Below the pieces are notes generated by a model that saw only the letters and a list, made by a program, of their open reading frames with translations, was not told the DNA's origin and did no database searches. Below are positions 11,401 to 21,512 of a stretch of DNA of 64,000 nt, in pieces. Every line of letters starts with the position of its first letter. The first letter of the stretch is position 1. Both the position numbers and the translations under genes were made by a program. This DNA is from Euphorbia lathyris (lineage: Eukaryota > Streptophyta > Magnoliopsida > Malpighiales > Euphorbiaceae). The stretch spans positions 52,329,001 to 52,393,000 of the forward strand of contig NC_088916.1 in NCBI RefSeq assembly GCF_963576675.1, in the 5' to 3' direction.

Positions 11401-12345
11401 ATTAATGCCTTCTCTAGAGATTAGGCTTTGAATATTTTCAAGTTTCGCCATAGCAGCAGAAATGTTGCTATCTACGTGTCCAAACACTTCTTTGTTCCAA
11501 GTTCTAAGCTTGGGCCTAAGGGTCTTAAGCTTATAACAAAGCAGCTGAGCAGGGGGAAGAGAGACGTTGCAAGAATCCCAATGATCAGACACAAGCTTAC
11601 GAAGAGAATTATGCGTGGTCCACATTGTAAGAAATTTGAACCTGCTTTTTCTACTGATGCTAGAAGCACAGGAGAGGAGAATCGGACTGTGGTCGGACTT
11701 ATTACGAGGAAGCACTGAGCAGTTAAGTCTGTCCCAGCTGTCAATGAAGTCACTATTAACCAAAGCTCTATCCAGTTTGCATTCCATATGATCATCGCCC
11801 CTTCTTCCATTCGACCAAGTGAATTGTAGCCCAGTGCTATCAACTTCCATGAGCTCCCCATTCCGAATGAAGTCTCTAAAATCCCGGCAACTGCTTTCAG
11901 ACGGACTTCTACCTGTTTTTTCATGTGCTCCAGTTACCGGATTAAAGTCACCCAGAATCAGTCTTTTATCACAGCCTTTGACTGAGAGCAATGAGTTCCA
12001 TAGGATTTTGCGCCTACCAGCATTGTTACTACCATATACAAAAGAAATGTGGTAATTAGAGTGATGAAGACTATACCTCAAAGTCACATGTTGGTCATGA
12101 TTGATGACAGTGATACAACGACTCATGTGCCCAACTTTACAGAAGACCCAAATAGAATTTAGATCATTTCGGACAACGAATTGCAGGCCAATGGAACTCC
12201 AGAACAGATCAAGAATTATATCAATCTCTACCATGGGTTCAGCAAGACAAACAAGATCCAGATGATTACTTCTACAAGTCAATTTGAGAGCCCTCTGGGT
12301 TCCCAAGTTCAAGATTCCCCTGCAATTCCAGTACAATATATTCAT
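8500..12345 (-). pseudogene. LINE ORF2: endonuclease, reverse transcriptase and RNase H, four in-frame stops
   Basis: One frame of 1,282 codons including the final stop. The AP endonuclease opens with MNILYWNCRGI and has LGDFNPVTG and KSDHSPILL. The reverse transcriptase has DSSPGPDGF, FGFIAGRNI, the catalytic motif A (KIDIRKAFDTLDW), motif B (GVMQGGPLSS) and motif C (LLYADDMMLF). A C-terminal RNase H domain follows with NTDGA, AELKA, ELDSAYA and the final REGNQAADRLAN. Nonsense codons: TAA 10651-10653, TAG 10069-10071, TGA 9679-9681, TAG 9622-9624. Reading continues in the same frame across each, so decay is by point mutation only. The RNase H tail is typical of plant L1 clades. Confidence 0.9.
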
Positions 12346-12347
12346 CA

Positions 12348-13694
12348 CTATTGGGATCGATCCCGCCCTGTCAGACGAGATTCTTTATTTTTGCCTTTGG
12401 ATTTTTTACGGGTTGTAATCCAATCACTGCTCTCAGCCGCATAGTCTTTCACGGTACATAATTCTCTATTCTGAGTTCTAATCATATGTTGTGTCCACTC
12501 AAAGGATTCATTAAGATAATTTACCTCCTTTGGCAGCCCTGCAGGAATCCGAACACCTAAGTGCTCAGAATCGGATGCGGCCCTCCTGTCATCTTCACTG
12601 CAATCCTCCCAGGTATCACACTCCTTAGAACCCTTCACTTCTGATCGGTGCAACACCAATTGTAGACTAGCTTCATCTTTCCTGCTCACCTCTAGTGAAT
12701 TTCCCTCTCGATGCAAAACATTCACCCTTTCATTCTTTTTACCATTAGCGATCGGATCAGATTGAGTCCGCTGCCATGATCTTTTCACTGGGAATTTAGG
12801 AGGTTTGCTATCTTGAGCTTGTGGAATGTGGGCATTGGCATTCCTCCTGCAAGAAGCTGAAGAGTGCCCAATAGCTGAGCAATTGCCACACAACATGGGA
12901 AGGTTTTCATATTCTAAAAATACCCATTGCTTTTGATCATCAGTGTCAACTCGAAGCCTATCCTGAATTTCTGAAGTTAGTTCAACATCGATTAAAACTC
13001 TGGCATAATGACCAAATTCACCATTAACCGTGTTATTGTCAAATTTAATCGGAACTTCAACAGCTCTAGCAATACTCGCAATGATTCTGGTATCCCAGAA
13101 TTCCCAAGGGAGGTTATAGAATCTTACCCAGACTTGCGCAGAAGTGGGTTTGTGAAGCTCTAGGTTGAATCTAGGAGTCCAAGGCGAAAACCTAATAATG
13201 CCTGGCTTAAGAGAGATCGCACCATGACTCCAAATGCATTGAAGGGCATTCTCATTAGGCATTACAATCTGAAAAAATCCTTTCCCGAGAGATATCAGTT
13301 TCCAGTCAAGGTTGCGTTTCCATACCTGATTTAGCTTATGTTTAAGATCAGCATGCTTCCACGGCCTTTCCCCTTTGTTCATCGATACCCGACCAATGAC
13401 CGAGTACTGGACAGTTTTCACACGCTCTTCATAAATCAGCTGAGGAATCCGTACTGCTCTAAACCCTCCTTCTTCTGAAATCAGCGGCAGAGTCAGTGCG
13501 GGCATCGCAGTAGGTAAAGATGAAGAAGGAATCGCTGTTGATGGAATGGTTTTCCTAACAGCATCAACAAAGGAGTTTCGAGCAGGAGCTCGAGTAGAAA
13601 ACGCATCAGAGAGCTTAGTGAACGAGGGTCTGCTGAACAGGTGTGCAATCGCAAAATCGTCCAAAGCTCCGGCGGCCGGCAAGGTATCAGCCAT
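12348..13694 (-). CDS. LINE ORF1: gag-like RNA-binding protein
   Basis: 448 codons, intact. A DUF4283-like region covers about residues 90-240 (GKGFFQIVMPNENALQCIW, VWVRFYNLPWEFWD). It is followed by a CCHC zinc knuckle of spacing C-x2-C-x4-H-x4-C (CGNCSAIGHSSASC) near residue 270. The Lys/Arg-rich C terminus (RKKSKGKNKESR) suits nucleic-acid binding. Its stop TAG at 12348-12350 sits two bases before the ORF2 ATG at 12345, the tight spacing usual for plant L1 elements. Confidence 0.9.
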   Translation of the reverse strand: MADTLPAAGALDDFAIAHLFSRPSFTKLSDAFSTRAPARNSFVDAVRKTIPSTAIPSSSLPTAMPALTLPLISEEGGFRAVRIPQLIYEERVKTVQYSVIGRVSMNKGERPWKHADLKHKLNQVWKRNLDWKLISLGKGFFQIVMPNENALQCIWSHGAISLKPGIIRFSPWTPRFNLELHKPTSAQVWVRFYNLPWEFWDTRIIASIARAVEVPIKFDNNTVNGEFGHYARVLIDVELTSEIQDRLRVDTDDQKQWVFLEYENLPMLCGNCSAIGHSSASCRRNANAHIPQAQDSKPPKFPVKRSWQRTQSDPIANGKKNERVNVLHREGNSLEVSRKDEASLQLVLHRSEVKGSKECDTWEDCSEDDRRAASDSEHLGVRIPAGLPKEVNYLNESFEWTQHMIRTQNRELCTVKDYAAESSDWITTRKKSKGKNKESRLTGRDRSQ

Positions 13695-13761
13695 GGCGGA
13701 GAGACTAGGTCATCAAAATCGCCTCAGGCGCCGCTCCTAGGTTTCTTATATTAATTATATT

Positions 13762-14670
13762 GAATAATAATTATTAATTGAATAAAAAATATTTATTATA
13801 TTTGTATTAATTGAATAAATATTAATAGGGATAATGTACAAAAAATACTCCTAATGTTCATATTCAGGAGCAATTTTAGCCCTAACTTTAGCAGCCAAGT
13901 TCAATTTTACTTCTAACGTTGATAACTTGGCTCAATTTGAGAAATAATTCATCAAACTGTCTTTTTTATCACGAATCTTGTTATCTACACTTCATATATA
14001 TTCGTTATTTACCACTAATTAGTAACATATCACAAACATATGATTAGAAATGGAAAAAATATAAAAAACAAGGTGCAAGCTACTATTACTTTGTTGAAAA
14101 ACAAATTAATGTTTACTTTGCTTAATCTACCCTTCTTTATAATTAAAGTTAATCTCATCCATTCAATTTGTTTCAACGTTAATTCATACATTTTAACTTG
14201 TTACCTTTTCTACCGGTCTCTCATTCCCTTCCCCTTTTACACAACTCTGCTCTAACCGATTCATGCGTCTCTCAACTGAGGAACACATCATTTTACATTC
14301 GACTCCGAGGAAACCACTTTGAAGGCTTGAAGGAAGGAAGAAGAGAAGAGTAATTATAACATGCTTATCCCACTTCATTCTTATTTTGTTTGCCAATTTT
14401 GAATTTGGCATTCTTCCCAATCCTCTCATCGAATGGAGTTGCAGCTTTCAAGTATTTCTTGGTGTTTTTCAGCAGACTTGTCCCCATATTTGAATTTGGG
14501 GATTTCAATCAATAACGTAATAAAACACTATTAGTTCACGCAATCATATATCCTCCTAAGAACGACTTCAACAGTTCATCGCAGTCATCTTCTCCTAAGA
14601 ACGACGTCAGCAGTTCACGCCCAAATCTGTAATTTGTAACCGTTTTCTGTGCCTCTTAATGCTCGCGTGA
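13762..14670. other. AT-rich intergenic stretch with one dispersed repeat copy
   Basis: About 13826-13945 matches the GTACAAAAATAC...CAATTTTA...CCTAACGTT repeat family also seen near 4.5, 27.8 and 29.1 kb. At 14549-14625 a word of about 25 bases (CCTAAGAACGAC...CAGTTCA) is present twice. No gene is recognised before 14.7 kb. Confidence 0.5.
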
Positions 14671-14703
14671 TGTGAAGTTATCATTATTGATTATTAAGTT
14701 ATT

Positions 14704-14890
14704 TTATGGCAGGGTTTATGCGGCGGATGTGATGAAGGAGAGCTATGAAGTGTTTGACAGATGCAAGAGTAAAGTGGTGGTGACGGAGATCGAAGTAAAC
14801 CCTAGGACTAAGAGGGCTACTGGATTCATTAAGAAGCCTGGTGTGCTGGTCGTAAAATGGAAGAAGTTGGCCATTTTGAAGGAGTTCTGA
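14704..14890 (+). pseudogene. Gene fragment of unknown family
   Basis: An open stretch ending in TGA at 14888-14890 translates to a charged, well-composed peptide (AADVMKESYEVFDRCKSK ... NPRTKRATGFIKKPGVLVV). This looks like real protein and not random AT-rich translation. It begins after an intron-like pyrimidine tract and a GGCAG acceptor-like word near 14711. I do not recognise the family. It is the first of four unrelated fragments on the plus strand up to 17.15 kb. Confidence 0.45.
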
Positions 14891-15359
14891 GAGGAAGCAC
14901 ATGGGAGATCGCACGACTGATCACGATAGGCACTTTGTTTTAATGATGCATTTCAAAAGGTATATTTTGCATTTTTGCTAAATCAAGAGCCTGCAAATGG
15001 CTGCAGTTGGCAATTGATCTTGTTTTTGTTCTGAATAGCTTATGATTGTTAAAAAAAATTGACATTTTGTGTGGGTAAAAGAAAATGAATTCATATGATT
15101 GTTCAACATAATTGTTTTTTCAGGGCAATTGGTTGAAGGATTCGAAATCTTGGTGTAGGAAAATTCATATGATTCTTTCAGATTTAATATTGAATTTTGG
15201 TGATTAACTTCCTGTAGTTGGTTAGTTTACTTAAGATATAAAAATTGATTTTCCATTAATGTTTTAAGTGATTCATGTGGTGTTGTTTTAGCTTTTACTC
15301 TAAATAGACATAATATAAATTGATTAACTGTTAGATAAGTAGAATTCTAGATAAGTTAG

Positions 15360-15361
<2 letters not shown>

Positions 15362-15428
<67 letters not shown>
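15362..15428. repeat. (TA)n microsatellite
   Basis: About 33 uninterrupted TA units. A second, shorter TA run lies at 15784-15801. Confidence 0.95.
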
Positions 15429-15431
<3 letters not shown>

Positions 15432-15979
15432 TGATTTGCCTTTTCTTTTCTATTTATTAGATTTGTGCTTCTTTTTTGTTTAGTTCGTTACTGGAATGTT
15501 TATGGTGTCTTAAACTTGGGTAACCTGTTTTTAGATTTTGATTTTGAGTTTTTTAGTCCTAGATTTATTCTTCAACAACTCAATTTAAGTGTTGTAGATC
15601 TGTCTCCGATTTTACAGGTTGAGCCTTTGATTTATTTGTTTTTACCCATTCACCTATATCGTTGCTCTTCTTGACACTAAATAGAAATCCCAGTTCTGGT
15701 TCCTTTTTATGAGCTCAGTTGCAGTTTCATGGAAAATATGCTAGACAATATTATTTTAAGTTCTGCGATTTTAGGATTTAAAATATATATATATATATAT
15801 ATTTAAGAGACATATTCGAGTTACGAATGATATGGCTATTTACCATATAAATGGTATGAAGACAAAATAGGCATTGCATAATCATTTATTAGTTCCTTGT
15901 AAGAATCCTCCAACTAATATGTGCAATGATAACCTTTGACAGGCTTTGCATTGGATCTTTTTCTATTTTCTTTAATGTT

Positions 15980-16255
15980 ACAATGCATCAACTCCCCATT
16001 TCTCAAGTTATTGCAAAACCAAATGTGATATACTTGAAAAGTCACTGGAAGAAAGGGAAGCTTATTGGACGTGGTATATTTGGCAGTGTTTATGTTGCCA
16101 GCAATAGGTATTCCTTCTGTATTTCTTTTCTGTCTAGTCTCTTTGTAATCATAAATGCTTACAGAAGTCTTTCATTTTCAACAGTGAAACTGGGGCATTA
16201 TGTGCAATGAAAGAAGTTAACATATTTCCAGATGATCCAAAATCTATAATTCTGT
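15980..16255 (+). pseudogene. MAPKKK5-like kinase fragment (two partial exons)
   Basis: The first partial exon ends in SHWKKGKLIGRGIFGSVYV plus ASN, a MEKK-type glycine loop. After an intron (GT at 16109, AG near 16185) the second continues as ETGALCAMKEVNIFPDDPK, containing the ATP-binding lysine. The intron sits at the same position and phase as in the complete MAPKKK5-like gene at 55.7-61.2 kb, so this came from genomic DNA, not from cDNA. About a quarter of the residues differ from that gene, so the source was a paralogue. Sequence homologous to kinase stops abruptly after the codons for DDPKS, where it joins a sugar-transporter exon. Confidence 0.8.
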
Positions 16256-16264
16256 TTATATTAG

Positions 16265-16330
16265 GTACCGGTATATATTGCTGAAATTACTCCAAAGGAG
16301 GTTAGAGGTGCATTAGCAGCTGCAAATCAG
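16265..16330 (+). pseudogene. ERD6-like sugar transporter exon fragment
   Basis: Translates to VPVYIAEITPKEVRGALAA followed by ANQ, the conserved block after transmembrane helix 4 of ERD6-like monosaccharide transporters. It is flanked by an AG acceptor (16263-16264) and a GT donor (16331-16332), so one complete small exon plus a scrap of its upstream intron was fused directly to the broken kinase exon. Identification rests on 22 residues but the motif is highly diagnostic. Confidence 0.7.
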
Positions 16331-16541
16331 GTTTGACATTCATTTGAGAAATATACAAATGCAAGAAGTTGGTCACCCATAAAACCAAGTTACCAACTTT
16401 CCAAATCTCCAGGGGTTGAACACCTTTAGATCTTATTAGTTTACTAGGACCGTTAATAAACAGGAAGGGTTGGTCACCCACACAAGTTTCTCTCTCCCTC
16501 ATCACCCCTTAATTTAATTCCTATAACAGCCTTGTTCACAG

Positions 16542-17151
16542 TGTTGCAATACAGCTCACTAGCATTGTTCGATCATTGCCACATTACTTGTGTCAGGTTC
16601 TAAACGGTGGTGGTTCTTCATCACTTGGGCTAAACATCAACCAGACTCAGGCTCTTGCCCTCCCTGGTGCTTGCAATGTTCAAACTCCACCACTCAGCAG
16701 CTGCAATGGTAAGACATATTTCTTTTCACTTAGCCTCATATAAAACCGAATTCGAATGCCAACAGTTCCCTGATCTAAAGATGATTACTTTATATAAAAT
16801 GTTGAAACAATAACAATATGAAAATATTGACCTTGTATTATCTGAAGTTGGACAACTGCTTCTCCAGTTGCATTTCAGGCAGGAACACCAAAAGATCCAA
16901 CTTCAAGTACTTCAGGTACATAAAACAGCTTTCTAATCATGTGCATCAATTCATGGCTCTACACTAAAACTTTATGCTTTCTTCCTGATCTAACTCGTTT
17001 TTTATTGCCGGTGTAGGTACTTACTGGATCTAAAACTGTACCATCAATAGAAACAGATGGCACGTCCGATGGAAACTCCATAAAGTTGTCCATCTCATTG
17101 CTTGCAGTTCTTCTCTTTTCTGCTTACAGTTCTACCTTTACAACATACTGA
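16542..17151 (+). pseudogene. Non-specific lipid-transfer-like (xylogen/LTPG) gene, 3' exons
   Basis: The first segment (16542-16708) encodes [20 protein letters not shown] then [17 protein letters not shown], the C-terminal half of the eight-cysteine LTP fold of GPI-anchored xylogen-like proteins. The cysteine that normally precedes LCQ is Tyr. A short Pro/Thr/Ser exon follows near 16883-16915. A last exon at about 17017-17151 encodes a hydrophobic tail (LSISLLAVLLFSAYSS) ending in TGA, as expected for a GPI signal. The 5' half, with signal peptide and first cysteines, is absent. I could not make all splice phases agree, so it is probably decayed. Confidence 0.7.
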
Positions 17152-18512
17152 TGTTATGTTCTCCGGTCCAGCCTAATATACTTGCGATTTGCATATTCTG
17201 TTTTAGCTTTTACTCTAATCAATGTGCTGCTGTTTCAGCACCTATGTGATTTACAAGGTTCTGCTTTAGCTTTTGCTCTAAGCACTAGACATATCCTTGT
17301 TAGTCCATGGGAATGTAGTGGCACTACAAAAAAAAAAAAAGTGGGCTTTAACAACACTTTAATACCAACACTTTTGCAAAGTGTCCCATGGGCTCAATTA
17401 AAGACAAGCCCAAATCTCTCTTCCCGACTCATTCTCTCTTAGTCTACTCTGCCTTCTCTTAGCCCAAAATGCAGGTCATTTATATGTTTCTCACTTCATC
17501 TTTATCGTTCGATTTTTTGAGATCGTTGTCTGCGCACTTGATTGTTGTAGATCCTTGTCTGCGCTTTGTGTTCTTCACGGTGCTTCTTCAGGTAAGTCTA
17601 AATCTCTATTTATACTTTTTTTTTGTTTTTTCGAATTTGTTTATTTTCTTCCCTTTCTAGGGTTCTGCCTTTTCTTATTCTTCTATTGTAGATCGATTTC
17701 CCTACTTCCTAAGCTTGGCTGATTAGTTTCTTCTGTAGGTTCAAGTTCTAGATATGTTAATGATCGACCTCTTGCTCTGTTTGTTTGCTGGAATTTTAAG
17801 CATTGGAATTGGGATTCATGGTGAGTTGTTGTTGTGTATTTTTATCACTTTCTCTGAATTTGCTTACCTTTGTTTGTTTATTCTTCTTTTTTTCTTGTTC
17901 TTGAATAGTCAAGTTGAGGACTTCTCACTTCCAGGTCAAGCCTTTTCAATCCCAATTCAAAATGATGGTAAAATTCCCCCCCCCTGCTGAAAGCTCATGT
18001 AAAGTGACCTATTAGCTGCTTAAGTACTATCTTAATTATATAGAGCTTTTGCCTGATGTGGAATTGATTTCTTATGAGAAGATTGCCTGACATAAAAGTT
18101 TGATGGTTGATTTAAAATGTGCAATTGGAATGGACTGTGCTAATGAAATAGTTTGAAGTTATAAACATGCTTACACATTATAGCTCACCCTGTATGAGAA
18201 ATACACTGCAAGTGGAATTCTTACTGCACATTGAAATCAGGCATTTTTAATGAACAATGGATTTGTAAACAGAGATGTTTAAACATGAGAGCAAACTTGA
18301 AAAACATTAAAAATTTCATTTCCACACTTTACAGTAATCTTTCCATCCAACATAGTAAATAGCAATTTGCTACCTTTTTCTTAACTATCTGATTAATTAG
18401 TTGAATCTGAATTTCGTGTAGGGTATTGCTGTAAAAGGTTATTGTATTGAAGGTTTATTTGGGGGGCTAAGCCGCTAATCTTTTCTTGTTTGTTTGTGTT
18501 TGTGCTCTCCAG

Positions 18513-18599
18513 GACCCATCTGAGCAGACTGCTCTTGATAACTTCATGGTTCAGAAGCTAGACGGAACTGTAAATGAGTGGGGAAGGTGCAAACAGAAG
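18513..18599 (+). pseudogene. Enolase exon fragment inside the CACTA element
   Basis: One complete 29-codon exon between a CCAG acceptor and a GGTAGA donor. It translates to [18 protein letters not shown] then [11 protein letters not shown], the segment of plant enolase just before the GANAILAVSLA block. The plant enzyme usually has WGWCKQK, so the Arg is a change. No other enolase exon is present. Confidence 0.8.
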
Positions 18600-19145
18600 G
18601 TAGACCATTATATTGTTTTTAAGTTGTATTTTATAGGGAAGCTCAATCAACTGAAATAAGTACTTTTAAAGTTCTCGTATTTTTAGACCCTATCGACGAT
18701 AATCTCCGACGATATTATTTGCATTGGTAAACTTTTATTCGACTTTGCTATACACCCCACAGAACTTAAAAGGATAGCATATCGTCTTTCAAAATCACTT
18801 ATAAGGCTATAAGTTATCTATTTATGTGCCAACTTTATTTCTTCTCCGTCTTTCACTTGTGAATAAGCTATGCAGGTTTTAACTAATACTTTTGCAAATT
18901 TAGAAACCACCGGTTCAAGTAAAAACTTAAGAAACACCAAGAGAAATGACGAAAACTCTCTATTTGTAATTGAATAATCTTGTTCAAATAATTGTCACAT
19001 GGATCTGATGTTTGTTCTCTTGTAATGATATCTGATAGTCTTTTTCCTAATGAAGCTTGATTTTCTTTGTTAGACTTGAATGATGAAACCAAAGAATAAG
19101 GAATAGATTCATAGGTTGTATCGTTATAGTCAACATTATCGTTCC

Positions 19146-19313
19146 TTACTCCTTTATTTGATGAAGAATCCGTGTCTATCCACGGTTGCTGCATTTTCAC
19201 TAGCTGCCATATATATGGGATTATCATATGGTTTATATGTCCCAGATTGGCAATTTAAAGTATCCAGTTCAACTTCTGATGTGCTATTAACCAACAGCAG
19301 CAATGTTTACATG
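19146..19313 (+). pseudogene. Heparan-alpha-glucosaminide N-acetyltransferase-like exon fragment
   Basis: Translates to MKNPCLSTVAAFSLAAIYMG then LSYGLYVPDWQFKV, ending at an ATG/GTAAGA donor. The membrane segment followed by GLYVPDW is characteristic of the plant HGSNAT-like multipass family. One exon only, inside the CACTA element. Confidence 0.7.
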
Positions 19314-19597
19314 GTAAGACCATGCTCAGAGCTTAGAGTGAAAACATGAATTATATAATGTGCCTTTGTATGTGGGACTTGCTTCGTCAGCTTCGTCACT
19401 TACCAACCACATATTTCGTAAGTGATGCTGAATTCTTTTAATCAAAATGAATGAATGGTGAATCTGATGATTGTCTTGTCTGTCTGTTATTGTTGTTAAG
19501 CTTCCGTGCGTAATGTGGTTGTCTATAAAGAAACCGAGGAAATTCGGGATATCTTGGTAGGCTAACTAGATAAGTATCCCTTTCAGCCTTATTTATA

Positions 19598-19759
19598 GGA
19601 AGGAATGCTGCTTACCAGCCATATAAAGAATCTGGCAGCACGTCTCCTCTTTGGTACTCCATCAAGAAGGCTTCAGCATATATCATTGTCATGTCCTCTT
19701 ACTCTATCTAAAGTGAACAGAAGTGAGACACCAACTTCAGCCTCAATAATGCAATTCAG
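19598..19759 (+). pseudogene. Purple acid phosphatase exon fragment with internal deletion
   Basis: One frame gives [19 protein letters not shown] then YIIVMSSYS, the conserved block of plant purple acid phosphatases. After a break the shifted frame gives KVNRSETP, a block that lies roughly 20 residues further on in the family. So a short deletion with frameshift joined the two. It ends at a CAG/GTTTTT donor-like site within the CACTA element. Confidence 0.7.
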
Positions 19760-20599
19760 GTTTTTGCTATTGAATTTCTCCAGCCATTCTCATTTTTCAT
19801 TGTTCATTTATTGCTGCGTCTGTAATAGCTTGACACAATGTATTTCCGTTTCCAGATTTTTTCATTAATTTCAGTTTTAATTTTCCCAACATTGGTGCCT
19901 AGTGTACTAATATTTTTTTGAATGAAATGATGTATGTTTATAAGCTTTTTGCTACCTAGGACTGTAATAAAAAAAAAAGTAAAATTGTATACTGATTAGG
20001 AAGTTACCGTCGGTAAAATTTAAAAAGGTATTAACATTTACCGATGGATTACGGACAAATTTCTGGTCGTACCTCATTTTATGTAAGCATTTGAAAACTG
20101 TCGTAGAGGCGGTTTAAACCGCCAGTAGAAAAACGTCTCCATTAAAAAATCTTACCCTGCCGCCTCAGTAAAACTGTCGCTAACACTAGCAACGGAAGCA
20201 ATTACAACACTTTTCCGAAGGTTATTATAACCGTTGCTAATATTTGTACTGACGGTTATTACCGTCGCTAGATTAGAAACATTCTATCGATAAAGGGCAT
20301 TTTTTTATAGTGTGGTTTGGTCTACTGGTATGTTGTGAAAGTTTTCAACATGATATGAAGTAGCTGTGGGCTGGGTTCTTTTGCTGTGAAATCAAGCTAC
20401 GAGACTTTTTTTTATTAATTCCATTATCATTATTTGGATGTCATGCACACTTTTCATATGGTGATGGTGATCATTTGGAGAAGATTTTTTGCTTATTTAA
20501 TATTATTTATTTTTGTTCTTTTGTTTTTTATGCTAATAATTATAATGTAGCTTCCTTCAATCCAATAATAATAATAATAATAATAATGATGATAATAAT

Positions 20600-20880
20600 G
20601 TAGTTTTGGAAAGCATTGATCTTTGGCGTCAGTTTTTTTTACTAAACCGTTGCCAAAGATCTTACTAGAGGCATCGATTTTTTCTAAACCGTTGCCAAAA
20701 AAACGATGCCATTGACAGTCATTGGAAACGGTTTTAATTAACAACCGTTGCCATAAGTAAGATTTTTGGTGTCCGTTTTAAAACCGTTGCCAGAAATGGT
20801 ATTCACTCTAATTGGCAACGGTTTAAAAATTGACCCTAAAGGCAAAAAAAACTGTTGCTAAGCCCTTTTTGTACTAGTGT
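20600..20880. mobile_element. Single CACTA end (second family)
   Basis: Ends in the inverse of CACTAGTACAAAAAGGGC at 20863-20880. Over 280 bases it repeats AAACCGTTGCCA/TGGCAACGGTTT in both orientations, the subterminal pattern of a CACTA transposon. No matching left end with CACTAGTAC was found in the window, so it is a truncated or very short copy. An (AAT)n tract precedes it at 20564-20600. Confidence 0.6.
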
Positions 20881-21334
20881 CACCACCACACTTTCTTGAA
20901 CAAAAAACAAACTGAGGTTGATTTCTAATGGCATTCTTAAACATGTATTTCTAATTATAGTCATAAGGTTATTAATTTTAGTTCTAATTTTTGATAATAT
21001 TAGTGCCAAGACAAGGGCATAGATTGTTGATTGTACATCTTGAATAGATTGTTGAACAGATTGTTGATTGTACTTCTTACATAGATTGTTGATTGTACTC
21101 GTAGTTTTTGAATGAATATATGGTTATAATTTGTTTGCTACAATTGACAATATATTGACATTACAATAGTTTTCACCTGGTCAGTGATTTACTAAATGGA
21201 TTTAATATTGACAATAACAAATTCACCTGGTCATTAAAATCATCCTAAGGTTAAGATTTAACAAGCTTAGATCCAACGGTGCCTGACAAAGTGAAAACCA
21301 CTGTGACATTATAATCTCTAAAATTTATTTTTTT

Positions 21335-21512
21335 AACAATACTGACTAGGAATTTAGTTTTGTCGGTAAAATATGACCGTTGACCTTAAAAATTTGAGAA
21401 AGAAACGGTTCATCGGTGACATTATGACGTTTACGCATTAATGGCCAGTAACTATTTTCTTCTAACTGTTTGAAAATTAGTACTAGAGGCACTTTAAACC
21501 GCATTTAGTGTA
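21335..21512. repeat. Degenerate CACTA subterminal remnant at the edge of the tandem array
   Basis: ACTGACTAGGAA...TCGGTAAAAT...GAAAACGGTTCATCGGTGACAT...TTTGAAAATTAGTACTAGAGGC...TTTAAACCGC is a diverged version of 19990-20130 in the CACTA right end (ACTGATTAGGAA...TCGGTAAAAT...GTAGAGGCGGTTTAAACCGC). It runs directly into the first TTTACGT unit of the array. Confidence 0.5.

Larger units (their letters stand above)
8344..13745 (-). mobile_element. Full-length L1-type LINE with 16-bp TSD
   Basis: An identical 16-base word, TTATATTAATTATATT, lies at 8328-8343 and at 13746-13761, so the insertion is bounded to 8344-13745 (5.4 kb). On the minus strand it starts with a 51-base 5' UTR, then ORF1 (12348-13694), ORF2 (8500-12345), a 3' UTR of about 150 bases and a short A tail (seen as T's at 8344-8348). 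ORF2 has four nonsense codons and no frameshift, so it is structurally complete but inactive. Confidence 0.92.
17322..20312. mobile_element. CACTA element carrying host gene fragments
   Basis: Starts CACTACAAAAAAA and ends as the inverse of CACTATAAAAAAA, with TGG duplicated on both sides (17319-17321 and 20313-20315). These are the ends and 3-bp TSD of an En/Spm-type transposon. The last 330 bases hold short inverted words built on AACCGTTGCTA and GGTTTAAACCGCC, typical subterminal repeats. No transposase was found. Instead it holds exons similar to enolase, an HGSNAT-like membrane protein and a purple acid phosphatase, plus a leader-like first region (17400-17990). Total 2,991 bases. It inserted about 170 bases after the lipid-transfer fragment. 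Confidence 0.85.

Noticed and set aside
16302..16505. 67-codon minus-strand frame in the sugar-transporter fragment region
   Set aside because: Antisense to a recognised plus-strand exon, with no family similarity.
14704..17151. Calling the gene-fragment mosaic a Helitron
   Set aside because: I found no 5' TC / 3' CTRR ends with a terminal hairpin at an A-T target that I trust, so the carrier type is left open.
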